Below are positions 52,351 to 61,580 of a stretch of 64,000 nt of DNA, one piece after another. A model generated the notes under the pieces. It was given only the letters and a program-made list of their open reading frames with translations, was not told where the DNA came from and did no database searches. Both the position numbers and the translations under genes were made by a program. This stretch comes from Chloroflexota bacterium (GTDB lineage Bacteria > Chloroflexota > Chloroflexia > Chloroflexales > Herpetosiphonaceae): the NCBI GenBank assembly GCA_020161265.1, contig JAIUOC010000010.1, positions 186,001 through 250,000 of the forward strand. The letters run 5' to 3'. Position 1 is the stretch's first letter, and each line of letters starts with the position of its first letter.

Positions 52351-53564
52351 GTTTCCATCCTAAATTTTATCATCTTGGGCAGCTTGAGATGCTTGAGGTA
52401 TATGATGTCTATGATAGACCTGTGCTTTTTTCTTGTAAAAATCCAGCAGGCGCTTATTATCTTGTGGTCTTGATAGAAGATTCCCCCGAAGATGATATAT
52501 GGTTGTATGTTGAAACATCACTGTCTCGACTTAATGCAGTTAGAACAGGAACTATAGATCTATATACTGCTTTTATCGATGCGGAAACACAATCTGTATG
52601 GGAAGTAAAAATACCTCGTGATGAAACCTTGCATGTTGAATGTATTGCACGTCCTGTAACAACGCTTACATATATGGATCTCCCTATGCCAGGGGAATAT
52701 TTAAATTTATCAGCCCATACAGCGCCAATCTTACCAAATAATATAGTACAACATGCAAAACAGACACATCGTGATATTGCGCGTTTTAAGTTTGAGTTTC
52801 TTGCAACCGTTCGCACCGAAGCCCCCGTTAAGGGAATTGGTAAAATATTCGTAGCAATCCAAGATTTTGTTCATGGTCTTGCAAGTTATGTAAGACCAAA
52901 TTTCAATGGACGTATTTCCGATAATATTCCCCCAAAGCATCAGCTCGTCTATGAAGCTGCTGGTGCTGGCTCGTTTGAAGTTCAGTTTGCCTCATTGGAA
53001 GGCACTGATATGTTAGATAATTCTTGGATGAGCTTGGCATTAGCCGAGCTTATGGATATTATTGAGATAGGAACCGATGACGAAAAATTACAAGAAAAAC
53101 TCTCTTCCTTGAAGTCGAATATAGTTGGACGTTATCTTGAATTCCTAAAAGAACTACGAGAATATGTTACTTCCACCACAATCACATGGGCATCCCCTAG
53201 CGGCAATATTCGCGAAGTTTCACTACCGCAACCCACTGTTGATAAGACAATTGATATTATTCAAATCTCTAATCCATCTGATGAACGAACCGATGTAATA
53301 CGAGGAGTTCTCGTTGGAGCGAATCTTGAAAGAAGACGATTTGAATTAAAGGTAAAAGAAGACAGAAGGTCTAGATCTATACGAGGTAAAGTATCAGATA
53401 ACGGGATGAAAGATCTTGAATATGCACAATTAAGTATTGAGTATACTGCAACCATCAAGTATATAACGACCCTTAAAACTATAACAGGCGAGCAGTTCGA
53501 ATCATGTGAGTTAGAGTCATTAAAACGTTCCGATTCTATTAAAGATGTTCCTGAAAATCTGTAG
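52347..53564 (+). CDS. Hypothetical cargo protein B
   Basis: 405 residues. The N-terminal 100 residues (LGQLEMLEVYDVYDRPVLFSCKNPAGAYYLVVL...IWLYVETSLSRLNAVRTGTIDLYTAFID) resemble the DUF6575 domain, from memory. The remainder is alpha/beta without a known motif (EFLKELREYVTSTTITWASPSGN). Translationally coupled to cargo protein A. Such coupled, A/T-rich, phage-borne pairs are often defence or anti-defence genes, but that is inference. Confidence 0.6.
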   Translation: MSFHPKFYHLGQLEMLEVYDVYDRPVLFSCKNPAGAYYLVVLIEDSPEDDIWLYVETSLSRLNAVRTGTIDLYTAFIDAETQSVWEVKIPRDETLHVECIARPVTTLTYMDLPMPGEYLNLSAHTAPILPNNIVQHAKQTHRDIARFKFEFLATVRTEAPVKGIGKIFVAIQDFVHGLASYVRPNFNGRISDNIPPKHQLVYEAAGAGSFEVQFASLEGTDMLDNSWMSLALAELMDIIEIGTDDEKLQEKLSSLKSNIVGRYLEFLKELREYVTSTTITWASPSGNIREVSLPQPTVDKTIDIIQISNPSDERTDVIRGVLVGANLERRRFELKVKEDRRSRSIRGKVSDNGMKDLEYAQLSIEYTATIKYITTLKTITGEQFESCELESLKRSDSIKDVPENL

Positions 53565-53631
53565 TCGAATCAAAATATTCGAATATATGTTTGAAAATGT
53601 GGGATATGTGGGATAGTTTGCCACATTTTTA

Positions 53632-53659
53632 TTGACAATAAGCACATGCGTGCTATAAT
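53632..53659 (+). promoter_or_regulatory. Late promoter of the lysis-structural operon
   Basis: TTGACA (53632-53637), 16 bp, TATAAT (53654-53659). Closest-to-consensus promoter in the window, 180 bp before the holin gene. Confidence 0.88.
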
Positions 53660-53665
53660 CATCGC

Positions 53666-53712
53666 AAGCAATGGGGGTCTGCACAGACCAATTTAAACCC
53701 ATTGCTTTTTAA
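53666..53712 (+). ncRNA. Nested hairpin directly after the late promoter
   Basis: AAGCAATGGG (53666-53675) pairs with CCCATTGCTT (53698-53707), enclosing the small hairpin GGTCTG/CAGACC. The outer stem is followed by TTTAATTT. The structure begins at about +1 of the transcript. It reads as a terminator, but because it precedes the whole late operon it could be a put-like antitermination RNA or an attenuator. Confidence 0.6.
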
Positions 53713-53836
53713 TTTCCCCTTTCTGTGCAAACCCCTACTTGCCACGGTTGCTTCAGTCTGGTTGGTTCGCGGCTGCAACGATTTGAACCCGTTGCAGCCT
53801 GCGTGTATAGGGCTTCTTCGCATGGGGCAGGTGATT

Positions 53837-54253
53837 ATGGGCTGGATACAGGATTGGTTTGCACAAAACGCCACGGTTGGCACGCTTCTTTTGCTGATGG
53901 GCTGTGATGTTACGACTGGCATCATGCTGGCGATCGTCAACAAGAAACTCAATAGCAGTGCCAGCACCAAAGGCATGATCCGTAAATCGATCGCGTTGAT
54001 GTTTGTTGGTATTGGACAAGCGCTTGAAAAGTTTTTCGGCAATACGCCCGTTTCTGAAACCATCGCGATCGGGTTTTGTTTGTCAGAATTGATGAGCATT
54101 GCCGAAAATGCGGGTCTGCTCGGCGTGCCCCTTCCACCACCACTCAAGCGCATTATGAGCGTGTTGGCTGAACAAGCCAAAGACAATAGTGGTCGCCCTG
54201 ACTTGGTTGAATCAACGTTACATGCGCTTGAACACAAGGATGGTAGCCAATGA
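53837..54253 (+). CDS. Holin
   Basis: 138 residues from ATG 53837 (AGGTG five bases before); an ATG at 53822 is the alternative. WIQDWFAQNATVGTLLLLMGCDVTTGIMLAIVNKKLNSSASTKGMIRKSIALMFVGIG and ELMSIAENAGLLGVPLPPPLKRIMSVL are typical of the holin 4_1 family, with two to three helices. Makes the membrane lesion for lysis. Overlaps the amidase start. Confidence 0.88.
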   Translation: MGWIQDWFAQNATVGTLLLLMGCDVTTGIMLAIVNKKLNSSASTKGMIRKSIALMFVGIGQALEKFFGNTPVSETIAIGFCLSELMSIAENAGLLGVPLPPPLKRIMSVLAEQAKDNSGRPDLVESTLHALEHKDGSQ

Positions 54254-54795
54254 GCTTTTTTCCCACCCCCAATCTTGATATTCGTGATCTGCCTGCTGAT
54301 GTACAGCATACGGGGCCACGCCGCCCAACCAGCGCCTTGAAATGCATTATTGTGCATAGCACCGAAGGGCGGGATAGCCGCAAATGGCTATCGACAACCA
54401 GTAATCCACGGGTCTCGATTCATCGCTTAATCCAACGCACTGCCTACAACCAGCAAACAAATTACGGTGGCCACTACAAAATTTTGGCCGACGAATGGAC
54501 TGCCTACCATGCGGGGACTGGGGTGTTTAACCACTATGGGCCATTCAGTGATTACAAGCGCAACCTTAACTATGTTTCGCTCGGGGTAGAGCTAGAACGA
54601 ACGGGCACTGAATCAATTACCGCCTATCAATATGAGCAATTTGCTGGACTGGTGGTTGAGTGGTGGGGCTTATATGGCTATCTGCCAGTCATTACCCATC
54701 AAGATGTTGATCCGAGCCGCCGAAGCGATCCCGTTCGATTTGATTGGCCAAGCTTCAGCCGTGTTCTGTTCGCCAAGCTTGGGGCTATTCGATGA
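54250..54795 (+). CDS. N-acetylmuramoyl-L-alanine amidase (endolysin)
   Basis: 181 residues, a single amidase-2 fold. IIVHSTEGRDSRKW carries a zinc His, AYHAG the second, and THQDVDPSRRSDP the third with the catalytic acidic region; GVELERTG completes the core. No cell-wall-binding domain. It degrades peptidoglycan at lysis, released by the holin gene just upstream. Confidence 0.92.
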   Translation: MSFFPTPNLDIRDLPADVQHTGPRRPTSALKCIIVHSTEGRDSRKWLSTTSNPRVSIHRLIQRTAYNQQTNYGGHYKILADEWTAYHAGTGVFNHYGPFSDYKRNLNYVSLGVELERTGTESITAYQYEQFAGLVVEWWGLYGYLPVITHQDVDPSRRSDPVRFDWPSFSRVLFAKLGAIR

Positions 54796-54875
54796 TTTGG
54801 TGTGCGATGGGGTATATCGGGCTGGTGCTCGTTTTTTTCATCTACATCAGCTATGACCTATCGCAAGATTATTAA
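54792..54875 (+). CDS. Tiny membrane peptide (27 aa)
   Basis: MIWCAMGYIGLVLVFFIYIS, one hydrophobic helix, ending DLSQDY. It begins in the amidase stop (ATGA). May be a small spanin-like or lysis-regulating peptide; too short to classify. Confidence 0.5.
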   Translation: MIWCAMGYIGLVLVFFIYISYDLSQDY

Positions 54876-54925
54876 TATTACCCGCCGCGCCAGCGGCGCA
54901 ATAACTCGCTCTTAAAAGGTGCTGT

Positions 54926-55378
54926 ATGGCAAAACCGGAACAAACCGGAACACCTAAAAAAAGGCGCGTGCTTAAGTGGGAGCAAGCCTTCATTACAGCA
55001 CTTGCACGTCAAGGAGTTGTTTCATATGCCTGTCAAGCGGCAGGTATTGGGCGGACAACTGTTTATCGCCATCGTGAACAATATCAAGATTTTGCTACAG
55101 CTTGGGATGAAGCATTGGAAGTAGCAGCTGATGCACTGGAGCTTGAGGCTCGGCGACGTGCTCATGATGGGGTTGAAGAACCTGTGTTTGGTCGGGTTGG
55201 AAAAGATAGTGATGGTGAGGTGGGCCGCATTCGCAAATACTCTGACACGCTCTTGATGTTTTTGTTGAAGGCGGCTCGGCCCGCCAAATTTCGTGAGCGC
55301 GTGGATATGAATCACAGTGGTGGCGTGGATTATAAGATTTACGAGAAAACCCATGAGTTTGACCCTGAATCAGCCTAA
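54926..55378 (+). CDS. terS: Terminase small subunit
   Basis: 150 residues. WEQAFITALARQGVVSYACQAAGIGRTTVYRHREQYQDFATAWDEA is a helix-turn-helix for recognition of the packaging site, followed by oligomerisation helices (LELEARRRAHDG) and RKYSDTLLMFLLKAARPAKFRERV, a common terS C-terminal motif. Upstream of the large subunit. Confidence 0.88.
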   Translation: MAKPEQTGTPKKRRVLKWEQAFITALARQGVVSYACQAAGIGRTTVYRHREQYQDFATAWDEALEVAADALELEARRRAHDGVEEPVFGRVGKDSDGEVGRIRKYSDTLLMFLLKAARPAKFRERVDMNHSGGVDYKIYEKTHEFDPESA

Positions 55379-56642
55379 ATCGATCACAGAACAACGCCTG
55401 TATGCCGCTCGTGGTGGAGCTGCTTTGATGTGGGCGTGCCGTGATCGCGAGATTCTGATGGATGGCCCAGCGGGAACTGGCAAAACCCGGGCCATTCTGG
55501 AGAAAGCCCACTTCTGTTTGATGAAGTATGCGGGCTGTCGCGTCTTGGCCGTTCGCAAAACCCGCGCATCGATGACTGAAAGCGTCCTTGTCACCTATGA
55601 AGAAAAGGTGCTCCCAACCACTAGCCCGATCAAGGCGGGACAAAAGCGATCACACCGCCAAAGCTATGACTACCCGAATGGCTCAACTTTTGTCATTGGG
55701 GGGATGGATAACCCTGATCGCATTATGAGTACCGAGTTTGATCTCATTGTGTGCTTCGAATGGACGGAAGGCACTGAAGATGATCATGAAAAACTCACTA
55801 CTCGGTTGCGTAACGGCGTAATGCCCTATCAACAATTAATTGCTGACTGCAACCCTAGTTATCCTTCGCACTGGCTGAACCAACGCGCCTTACGCAGCAC
55901 GATTACCCGTATTCTCTCGCGTCATGAAGATAATCCAACGGTGACCCCTGCCTACTTGGCAACCCTTGATGCCCTTACTGGAGCACGCAAACTTCGGTTG
56001 CGCAATGGCATTTGGGCAGCACAAGAGGGCATGGTCTATGACGAATGGGATGCTCAAATCCATCTGCTTAGCCCGTTTCCGATTCCAAGCGACTGGGCAC
56101 GCTTTCGAAGCTTTGATTTCGGCTTCACCAATCCCTTCGTTTGTCAGTGGTGGGCGATCGACAACGATGGGCGCATGTATTTGTATCGTGAATGGTATAT
56201 GAGCGGCATGGTGGTACAAGAGCATGCAAAGAAGGTTTTAGCCCTCAGTGCTCAAGAGCGCTTCTTTGGCGATGTTGCTGATCCCGAAGATGCTGATGGC
56301 CGTGCCACGCTGGCCCAGCATCGGATCGCAACCGCCGCCGCAACCAAGACGATTAAGCCTGGGATTGAGGCGGTCAAAGAACGCCTGAAGGTGCAACCCG
56401 ATGGCAAGCCACGCCTTTTTATGCTGCGTGATGCCCTCGTGGAGCGTGATGATTCCATGGTGCAAAAGAAGTTGCCATGGTGTACCGAGCAAGAGATCGA
56501 AGGCTATATTTGGGCCAAAGGCAGTGATGGTAAGAATGCTAAAGAAGAGCCAATCAAGGCCAATGATCACGGCATGGATGCCTTACGTTATGCGGTGATG
56601 TTTGCCAATCAAGGCCGCCGTGGTGGAGGGATCTTCCGATGA
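55353..56642 (+). CDS. terL: Terminase large subunit
   Basis: 429 residues from ATG 55353, overlapping terS by 26 bases. ILMDGPAGTGKTRAILEKAH is the Walker A, FDLIVCFEWTEGTED the Walker B region, and the C-terminal RNase H-like nuclease has SFDFGFTNPFVCQWW, GDVADPEDADG and NDHGMDALRYAVMF with the conserved acidic residues. Packages DNA into the prohead. Confidence 0.95.
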   Translation: MSLTLNQPKSITEQRLYAARGGAALMWACRDREILMDGPAGTGKTRAILEKAHFCLMKYAGCRVLAVRKTRASMTESVLVTYEEKVLPTTSPIKAGQKRSHRQSYDYPNGSTFVIGGMDNPDRIMSTEFDLIVCFEWTEGTEDDHEKLTTRLRNGVMPYQQLIADCNPSYPSHWLNQRALRSTITRILSRHEDNPTVTPAYLATLDALTGARKLRLRNGIWAAQEGMVYDEWDAQIHLLSPFPIPSDWARFRSFDFGFTNPFVCQWWAIDNDGRMYLYREWYMSGMVVQEHAKKVLALSAQERFFGDVADPEDADGRATLAQHRIATAAATKTIKPGIEAVKERLKVQPDGKPRLFMLRDALVERDDSMVQKKLPWCTEQEIEGYIWAKGSDGKNAKEEPIKANDHGMDALRYAVMFANQGRRGGGIFR

Positions 56643-58576
56643 AGCCTTTCACGTGGATGCGCTATGCCGTGGCTCGGTGGGCCTTCAAAGCCGCCAATAT
56701 TGCCATTGTACCGCCGTGGGTACGCGAAAGCATTCTTACGCCTGCCTTCCATTCCCTCACTCGTGAGGGCTATCAAAAAAATGCGGCCTTCTTAGCCTGT
56801 ATCGCCACGCTCAATTTTGGGATTAGCGAAGCGCCTCTGATGGTGTATCAGGATGAACGGCCCTTACCCAATCACCCAACCCGAAAGTTGCTCCGCCGTC
56901 CTAACCCGATTATGAGCGGGAGTGAGTTGAAGGTGATGGCGATGACCTATATGGGCATTGGCGGCAATGCCTATCTGCATAAAGTGCGCAATAGCGCGGG
57001 GCGGGTTATTCAGCTGTGGCCGTATCACGCGGGGCAATTTAGCCCTGTGCCAGGTGGGCCTTCATGGGTTCAGGGTTATACCTATGATGATGGCTCCGGC
57101 ACCTTAACTCCGGTTGCGGCTGCTGATGTTATCCATATTCAATGGCCTACGCCTGACCCAACCCAGCCATGGATGGCGATGCCGCCGCTACGGGCCGCTG
57201 CGGTAGAAGTCGATGCCGATAACGAAGCCAGTCGCTATCTCTCAACCTTGCTGCAAAACGATGCTGTGCCGCGCACGATCATTCACGAAAGCGATCAGCG
57301 CTTTATGAATGATGATGAAGTCCGGCGGGCAAAAGAGCAATTTGAAGATCGCTATGGCGGCACTAAACGCGGTGGTGCTTTGATTCTTGAAGCAGGTGCA
57401 AAAATTTCACGCCTGAGCTTGAATCTTGAAGAACTGGCTTTTGAAGCCATGCACAACATTCCTGAGGCACGGATCGCAGCAGTGATGCGCGTGCCGCCCA
57501 TCGTGGCAGGGTTAAATGTGGGCTTGAACCGATCAACCTTCAGCAATTACGGTGAGGCACGCCAAGCCTTCACCCGCGATACCTTGGTTCCGCTTTGGAA
57601 TATCATCGCCGATGCGCTCGACGCTGACCCTGATTTGAATAGTGATGGGTTGACTATCAAGCACGACCTCAGCAATGTAGCATCATTACAAGAGGATCAA
57701 AATGGGCGCTGGGCACGAGTGATTAGCGGCTATACCGCTGGCCTGATGGAAGAAACAACCGCCCAAGATCTCTTGGGGTTGCCGCGCTATCAGGCACCAA
57801 TGCCAGCACCACCACCAGCGCCAGCCCAACCCAAAGCCTTCAATCCTGAGGCCAAGAGCACACGCGGCATTGGCCGATCGTTGCAACGGATTCGCCACAC
57901 CACGGCGCGATCGATGGAACACGCCCTTGATAGCTACTTTACTGACCTTGGAAATCGGGTGATTGCCCGTGCGCAAAAAGCATGGCTTCCAGCTCATGAG
58001 CAAAAGGCACTTCCACTGGTTGAAGACCTGTTGACCGATAGCGATCTGCGGGTACTGAGTCAATTAGTTGGGGATTGGTACATCGAGATTGTGCGCCTGA
58101 GTTGGGAAACGTGGAATCTGGCCTTAGGAACGGAGATCGTCTTCGGGTTAGAAAATCCTGCGGTGGTTGAAGCGCTTGCCATTGCCGGAACCAATATCAC
58201 CAGTATTCACGAAACGACGCTTGCTGCGGTGCAGGCCGTGTTGCGCTATGGGGCGGAGCAGGGATGGACGATTGATGATTTGGTGCGCGGCGATGATAGC
58301 CAAGCAGGGCTGCAAACGATCGTGACTGAAACCTATAAAAACCGTGCGCGGGCGATCGCCCGAACCGAATTAGGAACGGCGCAAAATGTCGCGTCGATCA
58401 GTCGCTATGAGCAATCAGGCGTGGCACAGGTGCGGGTATTGGATGGCAACGGCCCGAACAGCTGCCAAGCCTGTACTGATCTCAATAATTCGCTTCAGTC
58501 ATTGGCTTGGGCGCGAGCGAATCCGCTTGGTCACCCAAATTGTATTCGGGCGTTTGCTCCGGTTATTGAGGATTGA
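56639..58576 (+). CDS. Portal protein fused to MuF-like domain
   Basis: 645 residues, longer than usual HK97 portals (about 400-430). The first 400 residues have portal features (PTRKLLRRPNPIMSGSELKVMAMTYMGIGGNAYLHKVRN, PEARIAAVMRVPPIVAGLNVG, ...QDLLGLPRYQAPMP). A Pro-rich linker then leads to a C-terminal part ending in RAIARTELGTAQNVASISRYEQSG and CTDLNNSLQ, GHPNCIRAFAP, the MuF minor-head motif. A natural portal-MuF fusion, or adjoining genes that became one frame. Confidence 0.88.
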   Translation: MKPFTWMRYAVARWAFKAANIAIVPPWVRESILTPAFHSLTREGYQKNAAFLACIATLNFGISEAPLMVYQDERPLPNHPTRKLLRRPNPIMSGSELKVMAMTYMGIGGNAYLHKVRNSAGRVIQLWPYHAGQFSPVPGGPSWVQGYTYDDGSGTLTPVAAADVIHIQWPTPDPTQPWMAMPPLRAAAVEVDADNEASRYLSTLLQNDAVPRTIIHESDQRFMNDDEVRRAKEQFEDRYGGTKRGGALILEAGAKISRLSLNLEELAFEAMHNIPEARIAAVMRVPPIVAGLNVGLNRSTFSNYGEARQAFTRDTLVPLWNIIADALDADPDLNSDGLTIKHDLSNVASLQEDQNGRWARVISGYTAGLMEETTAQDLLGLPRYQAPMPAPPPAPAQPKAFNPEAKSTRGIGRSLQRIRHTTARSMEHALDSYFTDLGNRVIARAQKAWLPAHEQKALPLVEDLLTDSDLRVLSQLVGDWYIEIVRLSWETWNLALGTEIVFGLENPAVVEALAIAGTNITSIHETTLAAVQAVLRYGAEQGWTIDDLVRGDDSQAGLQTIVTETYKNRARAIARTELGTAQNVASISRYEQSGVAQVRVLDGNGPNSCQACTDLNNSLQSLAWARANPLGHPNCIRAFAPVIED

Positions 58577-58579
58577 GCT

Positions 58580-59329
58580 ATGTCAGCACTGGAATATAAA
58601 GTTACTCCCGCCGAATTCAAGGCGAATACCAACATACCAGGCCAATACGAAGGCTATTTCTCGATATTCGGGAATATCGATGATGGGCTTGATGTGATTG
58701 AAGCGGGGGCATTCACTAAAACCTTGCAGGAACGCGCCCGCCGGATAAAGGTTTTCATGGCCCACGACTGGTCAAAGCTGCTTGGGCCACCACCAGACGT
58801 AATCCACGAGGATTCACGCGGTCTCTATGCCAAAGGGCGATTGACCTTAGGTAGCTTTTGGGGCAAAGAGGCATGGGAGTTGATGGCTGATGGTGCTCTG
58901 ACTGAAGGTTCGATCGGCTTCTTTAGCATTCCCGATAAAACCGAGTATCGCGATAACGGGGTGCGGGTACTGCGGGAAGTCAAGCTTTATGAAATTTCGC
59001 CTGTGCCGCTGGGCATGAACCCGTTGACTGATGTTCAGGCGATCAAAAGCTTGTATGGGCGTGATACGAATGCCTTTTTAAACGCCCTTGGGGCTTTCCT
59101 GCATGAAATGAAAGCCGGATCACGCCACTCCAAGGCCGATACTGAAATGCTGAATACGATTCATCGGTATGTGGTGGATTTGGGGGCAACCACCTGCAAA
59201 GGTGTTGTAACCGCTGATGAAGAACCCTCTGCTGATGATCCCAAAGCCGCGCCGAGCCGAGCCGCTGATGCACTCACTCTGCGCCTTCGTCTGCAAGCCG
59301 CTGAATTGGCACTTGCAAAGCGCGTATAG
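58580..59329 (+). CDS. Prohead maturation protease (HK97 family)
   Basis: 249 residues. KVFMAHDWSKLLG carries the catalytic His and GALTEGSIGFFSIPD the Ser of the U35 family; EGYFSIFGNIDDGLDVIEAGAF is the usual start. It cleaves the capsid scaffold domain. Three bases after the portal gene; 11 bp before the capsid gene. Confidence 0.93.
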   Translation: MSALEYKVTPAEFKANTNIPGQYEGYFSIFGNIDDGLDVIEAGAFTKTLQERARRIKVFMAHDWSKLLGPPPDVIHEDSRGLYAKGRLTLGSFWGKEAWELMADGALTEGSIGFFSIPDKTEYRDNGVRVLREVKLYEISPVPLGMNPLTDVQAIKSLYGRDTNAFLNALGAFLHEMKAGSRHSKADTEMLNTIHRYVVDLGATTCKGVVTADEEPSADDPKAAPSRAADALTLRLRLQAAELALAKRV

Positions 59330-59340
59330 GAGTTTCTGGA

Positions 59341-60561
59341 ATGAAAGAAAAGATCAAACGGCTCTACGATGAAGCCAATCGGGCACATACGGCTGCCAAG
59401 GCAATTCTTGATGAATATGCCAGCACTGATATGTCTGAAGAAAAGCGCGTGCAGGTTGATGCCTTCCTTGATGAAGTTGATCAGAAGAGTGCTGAAGCCA
59501 AGCGGCTGGAACGAGCGATCGAGCAAGAGCGTGAACTCAATGCCCCACAAAACGCCTTAGGCAATGGTGGGCTGCCCGATGGCAAGCAAACTCGTGAGCC
59601 AGCCATGGAAGAAAAAGCCTTCCAACGCTATTTGCGCAGCGGCTCACGCGGCTTAACCGAGCAGGAACGTAAGGCCTTACGGGCCGATGATGACGAAGCT
59701 GGTGGGTATTTGGTCGCTCCGGTGACCTTCTCGCAAGCCTTGCTGAAATTTGTTGATGATGAAGTCTTCATTCGCCAGTTGGCCACGGTTGAACAATTAA
59801 CCCAAAGCGAAAGCTTAGGGATTATCAGCCTTGATGAAGATTTTGAAGATGCCGATTGGACAAGCGAACTGGCAACGGGCAATGAAAGCACCGTCAAGCC
59901 GTTTGGGAAGCGGGCATTGAAACCGCATCCGTTGGCCAAACGCATCAAAATCAGTAATACCCTATTGCGCAAATCCATGCGTCCTGTTGAAACGCTGGTG
60001 CAACAACGGATTGGCTATAAGTTTGGGGTCACGCTTGAAAAAGGCTATCTGTTGGGTGATGGCGCACAAAAGCCACTCGGTTTATTTGTTCCTTCAACCC
60101 AAGGCATTTCAACCAGTCGTGATGTTGCCTATACCGTCACCAGTGATAAAACCAAGGCCGATTCGCTGATCGATGCCAAATACAAGCTCAAGTCTCAATA
60201 CCAAAGTAGCCCAACCACCCGCTGGATTTTCCATCGGGATTTTGTCAAAGGGTTACGCAAGCTGCGTGATGCCAACGAGCAATTCTTGTGGCAGCCTGGG
60301 CTACAAGCAGGCCAGCCAGATCGCATCCTTGATGTGCCATTCGTGATGAGTGAGTTTGCGCCGAATACCTTTTCAGCGACCAATTATGTGGGCTTGATTG
60401 GGGATATTCGGTTCTATTGGATTGTGGATTCATTGCAACTGCAAATCCAAACCCTGAATGAGCTGTACGCAGAAACCAATCAGCGCGGGTATATCGCCCG
60501 CTATGAAGGTGATGGTGCGCCGATGTTGGAAGAAGCCTTTGTACGGTTGCAGCATTCCTAA
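59341..60561 (+). CDS. Major capsid protein (HK97 fold)
   Basis: 406 residues. The N-terminal 65 residues are a charged coiled-coil delta scaffold domain removed at maturation. DDDEAGGYLVAPVTFSQALLKFVDDEVFIRQLATV, then KISNTLLRKSMRPVETLVQQRIGYKFGVTLEKGYLLGDG and GDIRFYWIVDSLQLQIQ follow the HK97 capsid pattern. Forms the icosahedral shell. Confidence 0.94.
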   Translation: MKEKIKRLYDEANRAHTAAKAILDEYASTDMSEEKRVQVDAFLDEVDQKSAEAKRLERAIEQERELNAPQNALGNGGLPDGKQTREPAMEEKAFQRYLRSGSRGLTEQERKALRADDDEAGGYLVAPVTFSQALLKFVDDEVFIRQLATVEQLTQSESLGIISLDEDFEDADWTSELATGNESTVKPFGKRALKPHPLAKRIKISNTLLRKSMRPVETLVQQRIGYKFGVTLEKGYLLGDGAQKPLGLFVPSTQGISTSRDVAYTVTSDKTKADSLIDAKYKLKSQYQSSPTTRWIFHRDFVKGLRKLRDANEQFLWQPGLQAGQPDRILDVPFVMSEFAPNTFSATNYVGLIGDIRFYWIVDSLQLQIQTLNELYAETNQRGYIARYEGDGAPMLEEAFVRLQHS

Positions 60562-60600
60562 ACAGTGCTGCTCGGGAGCCTATGCAAGCAAAGGAGTGCT

Positions 60601-61044
60601 ATGGAATCGCTCACCAATAATGTCAAGATTGTGCGGGTGCTGAACGCCGTTGCAGCAGGCACCTCTAGCCAAAATAGCAGCGTGGTTGATACCCAAGGCT
60701 ATGAAGCGGTGACGTTTGTTGCTGCGTTTGGCGCACTGACCGCCACCCAAGTTACCAGCGTGAAGGTGCAACAAGGGACTCAAGCTGGTGGTGGGGATAT
60801 GACTGATTTAGAAGGAACGTTGACCGGGCCATTAGCTGATGGTGACGGCAACAAACTGATCACGGTTGAGGTGATCAAACCGCGTGAACGCTATGTTCGG
60901 GCGGTGATCAATCGGGGTACGGCCAACGCGGTGATTGATGGTGTATTTGCCATTCTGACCAATCCACGGGTAGCCCCAATTACCCAAGATAGCAGTGTTG
61001 CTTTTAGCGAACGCCATGCCAGCCCAGCGGAAGGGACGGCCTAA
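60601..61044 (+). CDS. Head-associated hypothetical protein
   Basis: 147 residues from ATG 60601 (AAGGAG five bases before). NVKIVRVLNAVAAGTSSQNSSVVDTQGYEAVTFVAAFG and a C-terminal SPAEGTA resemble a common post-capsid phage family of unknown role (beta-rich, likely capsid decoration). Located directly after the capsid gene. Confidence 0.65.
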   Translation: MESLTNNVKIVRVLNAVAAGTSSQNSSVVDTQGYEAVTFVAAFGALTATQVTSVKVQQGTQAGGGDMTDLEGTLTGPLADGDGNKLITVEVIKPRERYVRAVINRGTANAVIDGVFAILTNPRVAPITQDSSVAFSERHASPAEGTA

Positions 61045-61045
61045 G

Positions 61046-61555
61046 ATGCCTTTAGTATCCGTTGCTGAGGTGCGGCAAAAAATCGCCACACCGCTCGATG
61101 ATAGTGATCTCGCTACCATCATTGACGCTGAAGAGGCTGATCTGATTGAACGCTGCGGCGATCACCCTGATGGGAGTACCGAGATCACGGAAGTTGCCCG
61201 TTCCACTAGTGCTAGCCTCTGGCTCCGGCATCCCGTGGTGTCGATCAGCAGTGTTCAAGAGCGGCGTGCAGGTGAGGCCAATAGCGCCGTTACAGCCAAC
61301 GGATACGAACTTGATGCCGCAACAGGCAAGCTGGAGCGCATCGGCGGATCATGGCTTGGGATTATCACCATTAGCTATGTGCCGCGTGATCAGCGCTCCC
61401 GCCGCAAACGCATTTTGATTGAGTTGATACGGCTGGCAGTAGAGCAAACCGCAATGAAATCAGAATCGATCGCGGGGGAATATTCCTATACCGCTGATGA
61501 TTGGGATGCAAAACGGGCTGGGTTATATCGTCAATGTGGCTTTATGCCACTCTAA
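61046..61555 (+). CDS. Head-tail connector protein (gp6-like)
   Basis: 169 residues from ATG 61046. SVAEVRQKIATPLDDSDLATIIDAEEADLIERCG is the helical start of gp6/YqbG-type head-tail adaptors; WLRHPVVSISSVQERRAG and GIITISYVPRD follow. Sits below the portal ring. Confidence 0.82.
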   Translation: MPLVSVAEVRQKIATPLDDSDLATIIDAEEADLIERCGDHPDGSTEITEVARSTSASLWLRHPVVSISSVQERRAGEANSAVTANGYELDAATGKLERIGGSWLGIITISYVPRDQRSRRKRILIELIRLAVEQTAMKSESIAGEYSYTADDWDAKRAGLYRQCGFMPL

Positions 61556-61580
61556 TCACATTCACAATAGGGGGTTTTCA

